Source of the DNA: Nocardiopsis alba DSM 43377
Lineage (GTDB): Bacteria; Actinomycetota; Actinomycetes; Streptosporangiales; Streptosporangiaceae
Assembly: GCF_000341225.1 (NCBI RefSeq)
Contig: NZ_ANAC01000012.1
Span: forward strand, 310,001 to 374,000
Direction: 5' to 3'
DNA length: 64,000 nt
Of this stretch, positions 53,579 to 62,805 are shown piece by piece; the stretch's first letter is position 1, and each line of letters opens with the position of its first letter. The position numbers and the translations under genes are program-made. The notes beneath the pieces are model-generated. The model searched no databases, was not told the origin of the DNA, and saw only the letters and a program-made list of their open reading frames with translations.

Positions 53579-56500
53579 TCACGGCGCCTCCCCCCGCCCC
53601 GTGAGCAGGTCCGCGCCCCGTGACTCCACGACGGGCCCGGCGCCGGGCCGACGGATGAACCCGCAGCCGAAGAAGTAGTCCAGATAGCGGTCGATGAGGG
53701 CGTCGTCGACCGGCGGACACGGCTTGCCGATCGCGGCCTGGGCGGCCTCCGAGTTCCGCCGCCCCAACATGGGGAAGACCCCCTCGCTGTACAGCTGCTT
53801 GATCGACAGGTCGGTCCCCCGCCCTCGATCCACCCACATCGACACGAAGGGAGCCGTGGGGCTGGTGGGATCACCCTCCACGTGGTGCACCAACTCCCGC
53901 ACCCATCGTCGATAGGACAGCGTCGCGATGGAGAACCCGGCCGCGCGCATACGCCGGACGACGTCGGCCAGGACGGCGGGGCGAGGGTTGGTGAGGTGGT
54001 AGACGGTCCGAGGCGGCGTCGCCCCGGTGGCGACGTTCACGATGACGTCGGCCACGTGATCGACCGGGACGAAGTCCATCGGCAGGTCGATGTCGGGGGC
54101 CACACCGGTCTCCCCGATCATCTTGAACAGCGCGCAGATCGCGGTCTCGGTGTTGCACGCCCCGCTGAAGCGGTCTCCGGTGATCGCGTAGGGGCGGTAC
54201 ACCGTCACCGGCAGCCCCGCCCGCTCGGCCTCGTACAGCATGCGCTCGGCCACCCACTTGCTCTCGGCGTAGCCCAGGGTGAGCCGTTCGGCGTACGCCA
54301 GCGGGGTGTCCTCGTCCACCCTGCGCACACCCGCGCTGCCGAAGCCCGCCAGCACCGCGGCCGTGGACAGGAAGTGCACCGGGACCCGCCGACGCGCCGC
54401 CAACCGCACGATCTGACGGGTACCGCCGACGTTGGGGGCGCGCAGCGCCGAATAGGGGTAGACGAAGTTGACCTGGGCCCCGGCGTGCACGATGAGATCG
54501 AGCCGTTCGGCCAGGTCGGAGGCGTGATCGGCGGACAGGCCGATCAGGTCGGCCCCCAGGTCGGCGGGAAAGCACAGGAGCCGGGTCTCCGCCTCTCGGG
54601 AGGGCAGCCCGTAGCGGGCCAGGGCCGCGGTCACCCGACGGCGCGCGTGCTGGGAGTCGCGTGCGCGCACCGGGCAGTGCACACGGGCTCCGGTACCGCG
54701 CAACAGTCGATCCACCAGGTAGGCGCCGACGAACCCGGTGGCCCCGGTGACCAGGATGTCCGAAGGGTCCCGAGGGTTCGGCTCGGGCCCCCTGCGGCGG
54801 GGCAGGGAGAACCCCAGCCTCGACTCGGCCTCGAAGTCCACGACCCCCTCGGGGGCGTGCGTCGGCGGCAGGGGAAGCCCCGCCAGTCGTACGGCGTCGG
54901 TGAACTCCTCCACCGTCGGCCGGCGGATGAGGGCCCGCAACAGCGCGCTCCCGTGCTCGGCCCCGATCCCCAGCAGACGCCTGGTGCGGGTGACCACCTC
55001 GGCGGCCAGCAGGGAGTCGCCGCCGATCCGGAAGAAGTCCTCCCCCGGCTCCGGGCTCACCCCCAGAGTCCGCTCCCAGGCGGCCAGCACGCACCGCAGC
55101 GCCTCGTCCCGCATCGGCCACGACGCCAAGGGCGAGGCCGCCTCCCGTTCGGTGGCCTCGATCCGCAGCCGTGTCCGGTCCACCTTGCCCGCCGCCGAGA
55201 CCGGGAACGACGCCCACCGGTGCACGATCCGGGGGACCGCCTCCGGGGGCAGCCACTCCGCGCAGAAACGGCGCAGCGAGGCCACGTCCACCTCCCGGTC
55301 GGTGTGGGCCGGGGTGACGTGGGCGGTCAGGTGCTCGTCCCCCACGTCCACGACCGCCTCGGCGACATCGGGGTGCTCTCGCAACCGTTCCTCGACCTCG
55401 TCCGGTTCGACGCGCTGCCCACGGATCTTCACCTGACGGTCGACCCGCCCGCGGAACTCCAGCACACCGTCCTCGCCCATGAGGACCCGATCGCCCGTCC
55501 GATAGAACCGCTCTCCGTCGGCGACCTGCACGAACCGTTCGGCGGTCAGGTCCGGATGCCCCAGATAGCCCAGGGCCAGACCGTCGCCGCCCACGTACAG
55601 CTCGCCCTCCTCGCCGGGGGCGGCGGTGGCCCCGCTCTCGCGCACCACCCGACAGGTGGAGTTGGCCAGGGGCAGACCGATGGGCACGCTCCGCGCGTCC
55701 TCCGCCAGATCGCGCACACGGTGGAACGTGGACACCACCGTGTTCTCGGTCGGACCGTAGAAGTTGACGACCTCGGTCCGAGGGCAGGCCGCCAGAACGG
55801 CTCTGGCCAGTTCGGGGTCCATCGCCTCCCCACCCGCCGAGACGAAGTCCAGCGAGGCGAACACCCCCGGGACCGTGCGCGCCACGTGGTGGAAGACGCT
55901 GGTGGTCAGGTAGGCGATGTCGACCAGGTCCTCGGTCAGCCGATGGCGCAACGCCTCGGGAGAGACCAGCTCCTCCCGTTCGGCCACGACCAGACAGGCA
56001 CCGCCGACCAGGGCGGACCAGATCTCGATGGTCGAGGCGTCCGAGGACAGGCCATAGCCGTGCAGGACCCGGTTGCCCCACCCGGGGCGGGGCAGGCGGG
56101 GGTCGGAGGCGACCAGCCGTACGACCCCGCGGTGGGAGACCGACACCGGCCGAGGACGCCCGGTGGAACCGGACGTGAACATGACGTAGGCGCACGAGGT
56201 CGTCGGAGGCCGCGCCGGTAGAGGGCCACGAGGGGCTGCGGGACCGGCCGCCTCCACGCCGACCCGGGCCGCCAGACGACGCACCCGGCACGCGGCGCCC
56301 GGCAGCAGCACCGCCGTGCGCACCCCGGCGTCCTCGGCCATCGCGTTGAGCCGGGCCGGCGGCTGCCCCTCGTCCAGAGGGACGTAGGCGCAGCCCGCGC
56401 GCAGCACGCCGAGGAAGGCGATGAGCGCCTCGGGGGAACGCCGGCCGCACACGCCCACGGCGTCACCGGGGCGCACCCCCACCCCGACCAGCCGTTCGGC

Positions 56501-56692
56501 CAGATCGCGCGAGTCTCGTTCCAGCTCGCCGTAGGAGAGTTCCCGACCGTGGTGCCGGACCGCCGGGGCCGTGGGATGCAGGGCCGCGTGGGCGATGAAC
56601 AGTTCGTGCAGGAGCGCGTCCCGTGGATAGTCGGTGACGGGGCCGCGTGCGTCCGCCGTCGAAAGGGAGGACATGGCCGAACTCGTCGTCAC
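53579..56692 (-). CDS. Single-module NRPS-like synthetase: adenylation, carrier, thioester reductase
   Basis: A 1037-residue enzyme with domains in the order A (about 25-520), PCP (about 555-620) and thioester reductase (about 680-1010). The A domain shows FTSGSTGRPR, the D-A-S-T-I-E signature region, SAGGEAM, YGPTENTV and RTGDRV. The PCP attachment serine is in DFFRIGGDSLL. The reductase has VTGATGFVGAYLV and the YAESK catalytic pair. There is no condensation domain. It should activate a carboxylate, probably an amino acid since D235 is kept, and release it reductively as an aldehyde or alcohol. GTG 56692 follows AAGGA. It is flanked by two long non-coding stretches and a kinase-like gene. 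Confidence 0.92.
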   Translation of the reverse strand: MTTSSAMSSLSTADARGPVTDYPRDALLHELFIAHAALHPTAPAVRHHGRELSYGELERDSRDLAERLVGVGVRPGDAVGVCGRRSPEALIAFLGVLRAGCAYVPLDEGQPPARLNAMAEDAGVRTAVLLPGAACRVRRLAARVGVEAAGPAAPRGPLPARPPTTSCAYVMFTSGSTGRPRPVSVSHRGVVRLVASDPRLPRPGWGNRVLHGYGLSSDASTIEIWSALVGGACLVVAEREELVSPEALRHRLTEDLVDIAYLTTSVFHHVARTVPGVFASLDFVSAGGEAMDPELARAVLAACPRTEVVNFYGPTENTVVSTFHRVRDLAEDARSVPIGLPLANSTCRVVRESGATAAPGEEGELYVGGDGLALGYLGHPDLTAERFVQVADGERFYRTGDRVLMGEDGVLEFRGRVDRQVKIRGQRVEPDEVEERLREHPDVAEAVVDVGDEHLTAHVTPAHTDREVDVASLRRFCAEWLPPEAVPRIVHRWASFPVSAAGKVDRTRLRIEATEREAASPLASWPMRDEALRCVLAAWERTLGVSPEPGEDFFRIGGDSLLAAEVVTRTRRLLGIGAEHGSALLRALIRRPTVEEFTDAVRLAGLPLPPTHAPEGVVDFEAESRLGFSLPRRRGPEPNPRDPSDILVTGATGFVGAYLVDRLLRGTGARVHCPVRARDSQHARRRVTAALARYGLPSREAETRLLCFPADLGADLIGLSADHASDLAERLDLIVHAGAQVNFVYPYSALRAPNVGGTRQIVRLAARRRVPVHFLSTAAVLAGFGSAGVRRVDEDTPLAYAERLTLGYAESKWVAERMLYEAERAGLPVTVYRPYAITGDRFSGACNTETAICALFKMIGETGVAPDIDLPMDFVPVDHVADVIVNVATGATPPRTVYHLTNPRPAVLADVVRRMRAAGFSIATLSYRRWVRELVHHVEGDPTSPTAPFVSMWVDRGRGTDLSIKQLYSEGVFPMLGRRNSEAAQAAIGKPCPPVDDALIDRYLDYFFGCGFIRRPGAGPVVESRGADLLTGRGEAP

Positions 56693-57230
56693 GTGAGGAT
56701 TCCTTTCGTTGAGTCGCGGCCGCGCGGGGTCAGGAGGGCACCGACGGGGCGCACACGGGAAGGCCCGTGTCGCTCCGATGTTCGGGACGCGCCGGGAGTA
56801 CGGCGTCGTGGAGTCGAGTGAAGATCCCCTCCGGGACCCGTGCGTCGAGAGCACGGGTGGGAAGGACCGAGAGGGGTGCCTCTCGGCGGGAACGTGACAT
56901 GGCAGGGAGCATGAGCCACCTCATCGAATCGGTCGTGTGACACGGGGGGTGTAAAAGGCGCGGCGACATAGCGATCCGCGCTCACCTTTTATTTCCGAAA
57001 TCGGCCCGCAGGGAAACAGGGATCCCTTCACTCCCCTTCCCCATTCCCGATGATGAAGGGATTTACGATGATGTGAACCCCCGGATTTCACGCCTTTCGG
57101 TGCCGGCCGTTTATAGAAAGAAAGTGCCGGCCGAATCAGGGGAAACGGAGAGGGAACTCCGTTCCCCTCCGGAATTCGGAATCGCCTCGATAGGATGCGG
57201 ACCCCCGCACCCTCTGGAAGGGACATCGAC
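56693..57230. other. Regulatory region upstream of the synthetase gene
   Basis: About 540 bp with no supportable gene. It contains TAAAAGG (56952-56958) and CCTTTTA (56985-56991), an inverted repeat with inner GCGCGG/CCGCGC arms, which is a good operator candidate. A second hairpin, GGGGAAACGGAG (57139-57150) with CTCCGTTCCCC (57157-57167), lies before the kinase-like gene. It is the least GC-rich part of this end of the window and probably drives the two divergent genes. Confidence 0.55.
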
Positions 57231-58034
57231 ATGGAGACCGGACACGATCGGGACCACCCCCTCCACGGCGGCATGATGAACACCGTGCGCCGCCGAGGCG
57301 ACCGGGTCGTACGCCTGGCCCCCGACCACGCGCCCGCGCTCCACGCCTTCCTGACCGACCTGGCCGCGACCGGCTTCACCAGAGCCCCACGTCCGCTGGC
57401 CCTGAACGCCGACGGACACGAGGAGCTGACCTACCTCGAAGGGGACGTGGCCCTACCGCCCTTCCCCGCCTGGGCCCTGAACGACCGTACGGTGACCCTG
57501 GTCGCCCGACTCCTGCGCCGCTATCACGACGCCGCCGCCGAGGTGCCCTTCGACCCCGGGGCCCGATGGCCCACCGCGCTGAGCGACCCCGAGGGCGGAC
57601 CCTTGCTGTGCCACAACGACCCGTGCCTGGAGAACGTCGTCTTCCGCGACGGGTGCGCCTTCGCCCTGATCGACTTCGACCTGGCCGCACCCGGCCGCCC
57701 CCTCTGGGACGTGGCCGCCCTGGCCTTCTACCTCGTCCCGACCCTGGACCCCGAGTCGGCCGCCGACACCGGCTTCCGCGACGCGGACGTCCCCCACCGG
57801 CTGCGTCTGCTCGCCGACGGCTACGGCCTCTCCCACGCCGACCGCGCCCTCCTGCCCGCCACGGTGGTCCGCTACAACGAGGTCTCCCGGGCCTTCGTCC
57901 TCGACCGGGTCGAGCGCGGCGACCCGGCGTTCGTCCGGGACCTGGAACGGCTGGGCGGCATGGCCCGTTGGGACCGGCGACGCGACCGGCTCATCGAGCG
58001 GGAACCGCTCTTCCTGCGCGCCCTCACCGAGTGA
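57231..58034 (+). CDS. APH-fold kinase-like protein
   Basis: A 267-residue protein of the aminoglycoside phosphotransferase fold. The catalytic loop reads LLCHNDPCLENVVF, a variant H-N-D-x4-N with asparagine instead of glycine, and the metal site is FALIDFDLAAPG. The conserved WDVAALAF follows. ATG 57231 has GGAAGGGAC upstream; ATG 57195 is an alternative. It is divergent from the synthetase and could be a self-protection or tailoring kinase for its product, but that is inference. Confidence 0.82.
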   Translation: METGHDRDHPLHGGMMNTVRRRGDRVVRLAPDHAPALHAFLTDLAATGFTRAPRPLALNADGHEELTYLEGDVALPPFPAWALNDRTVTLVARLLRRYHDAAAEVPFDPGARWPTALSDPEGGPLLCHNDPCLENVVFRDGCAFALIDFDLAAPGRPLWDVAALAFYLVPTLDPESAADTGFRDADVPHRLRLLADGYGLSHADRALLPATVVRYNEVSRAFVLDRVERGDPAFVRDLERLGGMARWDRRRDRLIEREPLFLRALTE

Positions 58035-58107
58035 GCTCTCCACCACCCGGGCCACGGCCCCGGCCCGGCGGCCGCGTTCGGTCCCCGCCCTGCGCCATCA
58101 TGGGCTG

Positions 58108-58419
58108 ATGGACAGTACCGACCCCGGGCCGCAGGGCCCGCTCCCACAACCCACCGTCGAACACCTGGCGTCGGTCCTCACCCGCCACCGTGAGGAACTC
58201 GCCGGCGCCGGCGGGGTCACCATCGGCCCCGGCGAGGTCGTACACGCCCTGGCCACCCACCTGTGGGCCGGGGTCGCCGTGGCCGCCACCGCCTGCCACG
58301 CGACCGTGGACCCCCTGCGCCTGCGCGCGACCTCGGGCAAGGTGAACTGTCGCCGCTGCCTGGGAGGCTCTCGCCGCTCGGGCGCCCCCATCCCCGGCCA
58401 GACCCACCTGGACCTGTAG
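58108..58419 (+). CDS. Small cysteine-containing protein, function unknown
   Basis: A 103-residue soluble protein. Its C-terminal half has ATACHATVDPLRLRATSGKV and NCRRCLG, which may be a zinc-binding C-x2-C plus an upstream Cys-His pair. The first half is a short helical region. The ribosome-binding site is weak. No homologue is known to me, though small proteins with this cysteine pattern occur in actinomycetes. Confidence 0.55.
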   Translation: MDSTDPGPQGPLPQPTVEHLASVLTRHREELAGAGGVTIGPGEVVHALATHLWAGVAVAATACHATVDPLRLRATSGKVNCRRCLGGSRRSGAPIPGQTHLDL

Positions 58420-58488
58420 GACCCCCGCGCGACCCGCCGGCGTGGAAAACCGCCGGCCTCGGCGGACGGAGGCCGGCATCATCACCCC

Positions 58489-59541
58489 ATGCGCATGGGA
58501 GTGGTGGGACTGCGAATGGGGCTGCACCTGGCCCGGTGGGCCGAACGGATGGGGATCGAGGTGGTCGCCGGGTGCGACCACGACCCCGAGACCGCCCGGC
58601 ACGCGGACCGGGAACTGCCCGGCATGGTGCTGGTGGAACACTGGCGCGACCTGCTCACCGCGGAGCTGGACGCGGTGGTGCTCGCCAACGACTTCGACGC
58701 CCACGCGCCCCTGGCCATCGCCTTCCTCGAACACGGTGTGCACGTGCTCTCGGAGACGGCCGCCTGTGTCTCCCCCGAGGAGGGCCGCGACCTGGTCGCG
58801 GCGGCCGAGGCCTCCACCGCCACCTATTCCTTCGCGGAGAACTACGTCCTGCTGCCGCACACGCGACTGCTGCGCGAGAGCGTGGAGTCCGGCGAACTGG
58901 GTCTGCCCGACCTCATCGAGGCCGACTACCTGCACGCCATGGCGCCCGAGGCCGTCCAAGGGCTGATCGGGGACCCCTCCCACTGGCGGGGCCGGATCCC
59001 GCCCACCGCCTACTGCACCCACTCGCTCTCCCCGATCCTGGCGATCACCGGGGCCATGCCCGTCGAGGTGACGGCGTTCCCCGTGGACACCAACGAGCCG
59101 CGCCTGGCGAGCGTGATGGCGGTCCGTCTGTCCACGGGGGCGTTGGCACTGACCCGCAACGGCTTCCTCCAAGGCGAGTCCGAGAGCCACTGGAGTCAGA
59201 TCTCGGTCCGCGGCGACCTGGGCATGGCCGAGTCGCTCCGGGCCCCTGGCGAACGCTCCTGGTCGATCCGGGTACGGCACGAGGCCTGGGCCGTCCCCGA
59301 GGGTCGGGTGCGCGAGGAGGAACGCCTGACCGCCCCGCTCCTTGTGGACGGCGCCCCGGTCGACCGGGGCGCGGAGGGTACGGTGCTCCTGTTCCAAGGA
59401 CTGCGCCGCACCGTGGAGGAGGGCGCGCCTCCCCCGGTGGGGGTGCGCGAGGCGGTGGCCGCCTCACTGGTGGGGGTGGCCGGGGCCCGCTCCCTGGAGG
59501 AGGGGTCGGTGCCCGTCGCGGTGCCCCTGCCCTGGGGTTGA
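58489..59541 (+). CDS. Gfo/Idh/MocA family protein lacking the EKP lysine
   Basis: A 350-residue protein with the two-domain Gfo/Idh/MocA fold. The dinucleotide motif is degenerate (MGVVGLRMGLHLA) and the position of the catalytic EKP motif reads HVLSETAACVSPE, so the usual lysine is missing. The C-terminal half retains SHWRGRIPPTAYCTHSLSP and NGFLQGESESHWSQISVRG. It may bind NAD(P) yet use another acid-base residue, or act as a binding protein. ATG 58489 is the natural start. Confidence 0.83.
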   Translation: MRMGVVGLRMGLHLARWAERMGIEVVAGCDHDPETARHADRELPGMVLVEHWRDLLTAELDAVVLANDFDAHAPLAIAFLEHGVHVLSETAACVSPEEGRDLVAAAEASTATYSFAENYVLLPHTRLLRESVESGELGLPDLIEADYLHAMAPEAVQGLIGDPSHWRGRIPPTAYCTHSLSPILAITGAMPVEVTAFPVDTNEPRLASVMAVRLSTGALALTRNGFLQGESESHWSQISVRGDLGMAESLRAPGERSWSIRVRHEAWAVPEGRVREEERLTAPLLVDGAPVDRGAEGTVLLFQGLRRTVEEGAPPPVGVREAVAASLVGVAGARSLEEGSVPVAVPLPWG

Positions 59542-59547
59542 GCGTGC

Positions 59548-60108
59548 TCAGCCGCGCCGGGTCAGGGCCACCAGGTAGCGGCAGAGACGCGAGGAGGGGT
59601 TGTGGTACTCGCACGCCGCCGGAGCACCGAGCTCCAGACAGTCCCCCTCCCCCAGCAGGTGCTCCGTCTCCCCCTCGGTGAAGGCCAGGACGCCTTCGAG
59701 CACCCAGATCCGGTGGTGGGCGAAGGCGAAGGTCTGCGCCGGATAGGGCACGCGCACGCCCGGCGGCAGTTCGACCTCGACCATCTCCATGGCCCCTCCC
59801 GGGGAGGGGGAGAGGTCGCGACGCCGATATCCGGTCTCCGGGTCGGTCCACACTGGCTGTTCGTGACGGCGGATCAGACGACGGCCGTCCTGTTCGGCGT
59901 GGGCGATCAGCTCCGACAGACTGATCCCCAACGCTCCGGACAGGCGCCCCAGAAGGGAGGCCGTCGGCTGCGCGTCCCCGTTCTCGATCCGGCTGATCAT
60001 CGCCCGGGAGACCCCGGAACGTTCGGCCAGGGCGCCCCCGCTCAGCCCCCGATCCCGACGCAGGGTGCGCAGTGTCACGGCCAGGGCGGTGCCCAGTTCG
60101 TCGCTCAT
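59548..60108 (-). CDS. XRE-family regulator with cupin domain
   Basis: A 186-residue regulator. The helix-turn-helix is in residues 10-65 (LAERSGVSRAMISRIENGDA), and a C-terminal cupin (about 105-180) has ELPPGVRVPYPAQTFAF and LLGEGDCLELGAPAACEY. Such proteins usually repress transport or catabolic genes and sense small metabolites. It is divergent from the PAT-like acetyltransferase, with a 40-bp region between, so it probably regulates that gene. Confidence 0.9.
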   Translation of the reverse strand: MSDELGTALAVTLRTLRRDRGLSGGALAERSGVSRAMISRIENGDAQPTASLLGRLSGALGISLSELIAHAEQDGRRLIRRHEQPVWTDPETGYRRRDLSPSPGGAMEMVEVELPPGVRVPYPAQTFAFAHHRIWVLEGVLAFTEGETEHLLGEGDCLELGAPAACEYHNPSSRLCRYLVALTRRG

Positions 60109-60148
60109 GCGTTCACCATAGTCGACATTCTCGTTTACGATCATCGAC

Positions 60149-60673
60149 ATGGATTCCCTGCTCACCCGTCCCCTGATCCGCGACGCCACCACCGAGGACG
60201 CCTCGGCCTGCGCCGAGATCTACCGCCCCTACGTCACCGACACCGCCATCACCTTCGAACTCACCCCTCCCACCACACGGGAGATGGCCGAACGCATCAC
60301 CGCCGCCCAGCGCGAACACGCCTGGATCGTGATGGAGGACGAGGACGGGGTGATCGGCTACGCCTACGGCGGCACCTTCCGCACCCGGGCCGCCTACCGA
60401 TGGACCTGCGAGGTCAGCGTCTACCTGGAACGCGACCGCCGACGTTCGGGCGCGGGACGGGCCCTGTACGGAGCGCTCCTGCCCCGCCTGGCCGACCGGG
60501 GCATGCGCACCGCCGTGGCCTGCATGACCCTGCCCAACGACGCCAGCCTCGGACTGCACCGGGCCATGGGTTTCGAGGACGTGGGCCGTATGCGCGGCGT
60601 GGGCCATAAGCACGGGGCCTGGCACGACGTGGCCTGGGCCCAGCGCGACCTGACGAGCGGCCTCGAACCCTGA
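60149..60673 (+). CDS. Phosphinothricin acetyltransferase-like GNAT
   Basis: A 174-residue GNAT enzyme of the PAT/Bar group. It begins with IRDATTEDASACAEIYRPYV, has the SVYLERDRRRSGAGRALYG acetyl-CoA loop near residues 90-108 and ends with GFEDVGRMRGVGHKHGAW, the PAT pattern. It likely acetylates the amino group of phosphinothricin, methionine sulfone or related amines. It is divergent from an XRE-cupin regulator. Confidence 0.9.
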   Translation: MDSLLTRPLIRDATTEDASACAEIYRPYVTDTAITFELTPPTTREMAERITAAQREHAWIVMEDEDGVIGYAYGGTFRTRAAYRWTCEVSVYLERDRRRSGAGRALYGALLPRLADRGMRTAVACMTLPNDASLGLHRAMGFEDVGRMRGVGHKHGAWHDVAWAQRDLTSGLEP

Positions 60674-60789
60674 CCCGACCAGCCCTCCCGCCACGCGGAC
60701 GTGCGGACGCCGACCGTATGAAGGAACGCGCCGGGCCGACCTCTAAGCTCGGACCGATCCCATCATCCCTCAGGTCCCTGGAGCCCTCC

Positions 60790-61767
60790 GTGTCCGCGCA
60801 CTCCACCCGCCACCGCCCCACGGGGTTGGCCTTCGCCCTCCTCGCCGCCCTGGCCTTCGGCGGCTCCGGGGTCTTCGCCCGACCCCTGCTCGACGCGGGC
60901 ATGGACCCGCTCCACGTGACGTGGCTCCGGGTGGCCGGCGCCGCGCTCATCCTGCTGCCCGTGGCCCTGAGACACCGGGATCTGGTCCGACGTCGCCCCC
61001 TCCTGCTCCTGGCCTACGGGGTCTTCCCCATGGCCGGGGTCCAGGCGCTCTACTTCGCGGCCGTCGCCCGCATCCCCGTCGGTATCGCCCTGCTCCTGGA
61101 GTTCCTGGGCCCGGTGCTGGTGCTGCTGTGGGTGCGGGTGGTACGCAAGGACCGGGTCTCCCCCGCCGCCATCATCGGCGTGGTCCTGGCCGTGGCCGGC
61201 CTCGGACTGCTGCTGGAGGTATGGGCCGGCATGCGTCTGGACGCGATCGGGGTGGGCCTGGCCCTGGGCGCGGCCGCCGCCCAGGCCGCGTTCTTCCTGC
61301 TCGGCGACGCCGTGGGCGAGGACGCCGACCCCCTCGCCGTGATCGCCTTCGGCGCCCTGATCGCCACCGTGCTCCTGGGTATCCTCTCCCGCCCCTGGAA
61401 CCTGCCCTGGAACCTGATGGCGCACTCCCACGACCTGGGCGGCCTCACCCTCCCCGGCTGGGCGCTCGCCCTATGGCTGGCCCTGGTGTGCACCGCCATC
61501 GCCTACTTCGCCGGGGTCTCGGCGATCAAACGCCTGTCCCCGCAGGTGGCCGGCGGCGTGGCCTACCTGGAGGTCGTCACCGCCATCGTCATGGCCTGGA
61601 TCCTGTTGGGCGAATCCCTCAACGCCACCCAGCTGGTGGGGGCCGTGGTGATCGTGACCGGCGCGTTCATCGCCCAGATCGCCGTCCCCTCCACCCCCGA
61701 GACCGTCCCCGACCAGGCGACCGAACCCGCCACCCGGCAGGTCCGACCGCCCTCGGAACACCACTGA
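60790..61767 (+). CDS. EamA/DMT-superfamily permease
   Basis: A 325-residue permease with ten predicted helices in two EamA repeats. The first has ALLAALAFGGSGVFARPLLD and ARIPVGIALLLEFLGPVLVLL; the second has CTAIAYFAGVSAIKRLSPQV. It probably exports amino acids or other small metabolites. GTG 60790 is preceded by GGAG at 6-nt spacing; an ATG at 60718 is also in frame. A perfect 12-bp hairpin separates it from rnz. Confidence 0.88.
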   Translation: MSAHSTRHRPTGLAFALLAALAFGGSGVFARPLLDAGMDPLHVTWLRVAGAALILLPVALRHRDLVRRRPLLLLAYGVFPMAGVQALYFAAVARIPVGIALLLEFLGPVLVLLWVRVVRKDRVSPAAIIGVVLAVAGLGLLLEVWAGMRLDAIGVGLALGAAAAQAAFFLLGDAVGEDADPLAVIAFGALIATVLLGILSRPWNLPWNLMAHSHDLGGLTLPGWALALWLALVCTAIAYFAGVSAIKRLSPQVAGGVAYLEVVTAIVMAWILLGESLNATQLVGAVVIVTGAFIAQIAVPSTPETVPDQATEPATRQVRPPSEHH

Positions 61768-61779
61768 GACCCACCCGAC

Positions 61780-61807
61780 CCGCCTCCGACCACGCGGTCG
61801 GAGGCGG
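61780..61807. terminator. Bidirectional terminator between the permease and rnz
   Basis: CCGCCTCCGACC (61780-61791) and GGTCGGAGGCGG (61796-61807) form a perfect 12-bp stem with the 4-nt loop ACGC between convergent genes. Confidence 0.75.
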
Positions 61808-61810
61808 CGG

Positions 61811-62746
61811 TCACACCGGCCGGCGACGCGCGGGCATGGCGATCCGATCCAGATCGGCGGCCAACACGATCCGCCCGTCGAACTCCTGCGCCGCCTGGGC
61901 CACGAACTCCCCCTCACGTTCCTGTTCGTAGCGCTCCGACAGATGCGTGAGCACCAGAAGCCGCACCCCGGCGCGCGCCGCGATCCGCCCCGCCATCCGG
62001 GCGGTCAGATGCCGATACTCCCGGGCCAGGCGCTCCTCGGAGTCCAGATAGGTCGACTCGATCACCAGCATGTCGGCGCCGCGCGCCAACTCCACCGCCT
62101 GCTCGCACTCCCCGGTGTCCATCACGAACGCGAACACCTGCCCGGGACGAGGATCGGCGCACTCGGCCAGGGCCACCTCCCGGCCCGCCACCTCGATCCG
62201 CCCCTCGCGCAGCAACCGGGACACGTCCGGGCCGCGCACCCCGTGACGCTCCAACCTCTCGGGCGACATCCGCCACCCGTCCGGCTCCACCAACCGGTAG
62301 CCGTACGCGGGAACCGAATGACGCAACGGCAGCGCGGTGACCGTGAAGGGCTCCTCCTCCCCGATCGCGCAGCAGCCCGAACCGCCCACCGGCTGGGGAA
62401 GGATCACCTCGGTGTCGTGGAAGGAGGTGGCGTGCCGCAACCGGCGCCAGTACTCCTCACCGGCGCCCGGATAGGCCACCCGCACCGTGTGCGGCACCCG
62501 ATCGCGGGCGATGCGCTGCATCACCCCGGGCAACCCGAGACTGTGATCGCCGTGGAAGTGCGTCACACAGATCCGGGTGACGTCGGTGGCGGCCAGACCG
62601 GCCAGACGCATCTGCCGCTGGGTGCCCTCCCCGGGATCGAACAGCACACCCTGATCGCCCCAGCGCAGAAAGTACCCGTTGTGGTTACGCCGACGGGTGG
62701 GCACCGCGCTGGAGGTACCCAGGATCACGAGTTCGCGTACCGACAT
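61811..62746 (-). CDS. rnz: Ribonuclease Z (tRNA 3' processing)
   Basis: A 311-residue metallo-beta-lactamase-fold endonuclease that trims tRNA 3' ends. It has GTSSAVPTRRRNHNGYFLR, the metal motif THFHGDHSLGLPG, PLRHSVPAYGYR, MDTGECE and the histidine in LTHLSERY. The length is typical of short-form RNase Z. ATG 62746 is the natural start. Confidence 0.93.
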   Translation of the reverse strand: MSVRELVILGTSSAVPTRRRNHNGYFLRWGDQGVLFDPGEGTQRQMRLAGLAATDVTRICVTHFHGDHSLGLPGVMQRIARDRVPHTVRVAYPGAGEEYWRRLRHATSFHDTEVILPQPVGGSGCCAIGEEEPFTVTALPLRHSVPAYGYRLVEPDGWRMSPERLERHGVRGPDVSRLLREGRIEVAGREVALAECADPRPGQVFAFVMDTGECEQAVELARGADMLVIESTYLDSEERLAREYRHLTARMAGRIAARAGVRLLVLTHLSERYEQEREGEFVAQAAQEFDGRIVLAADLDRIAMPARRRPV

Positions 62747-62805
62747 GGGCCGTATTCTCCCACCGCAGCCCCGCGCCCTCCCGCGCCGAGAGGGAACGGC
62801 CGACC

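Noticed and set aside
53882..56221. Large plus-strand open frame opposite the synthetase
   Set aside because: It is a mirror of the synthetase's codon pattern on the other strand. Domain motifs lie only on the minus strand.
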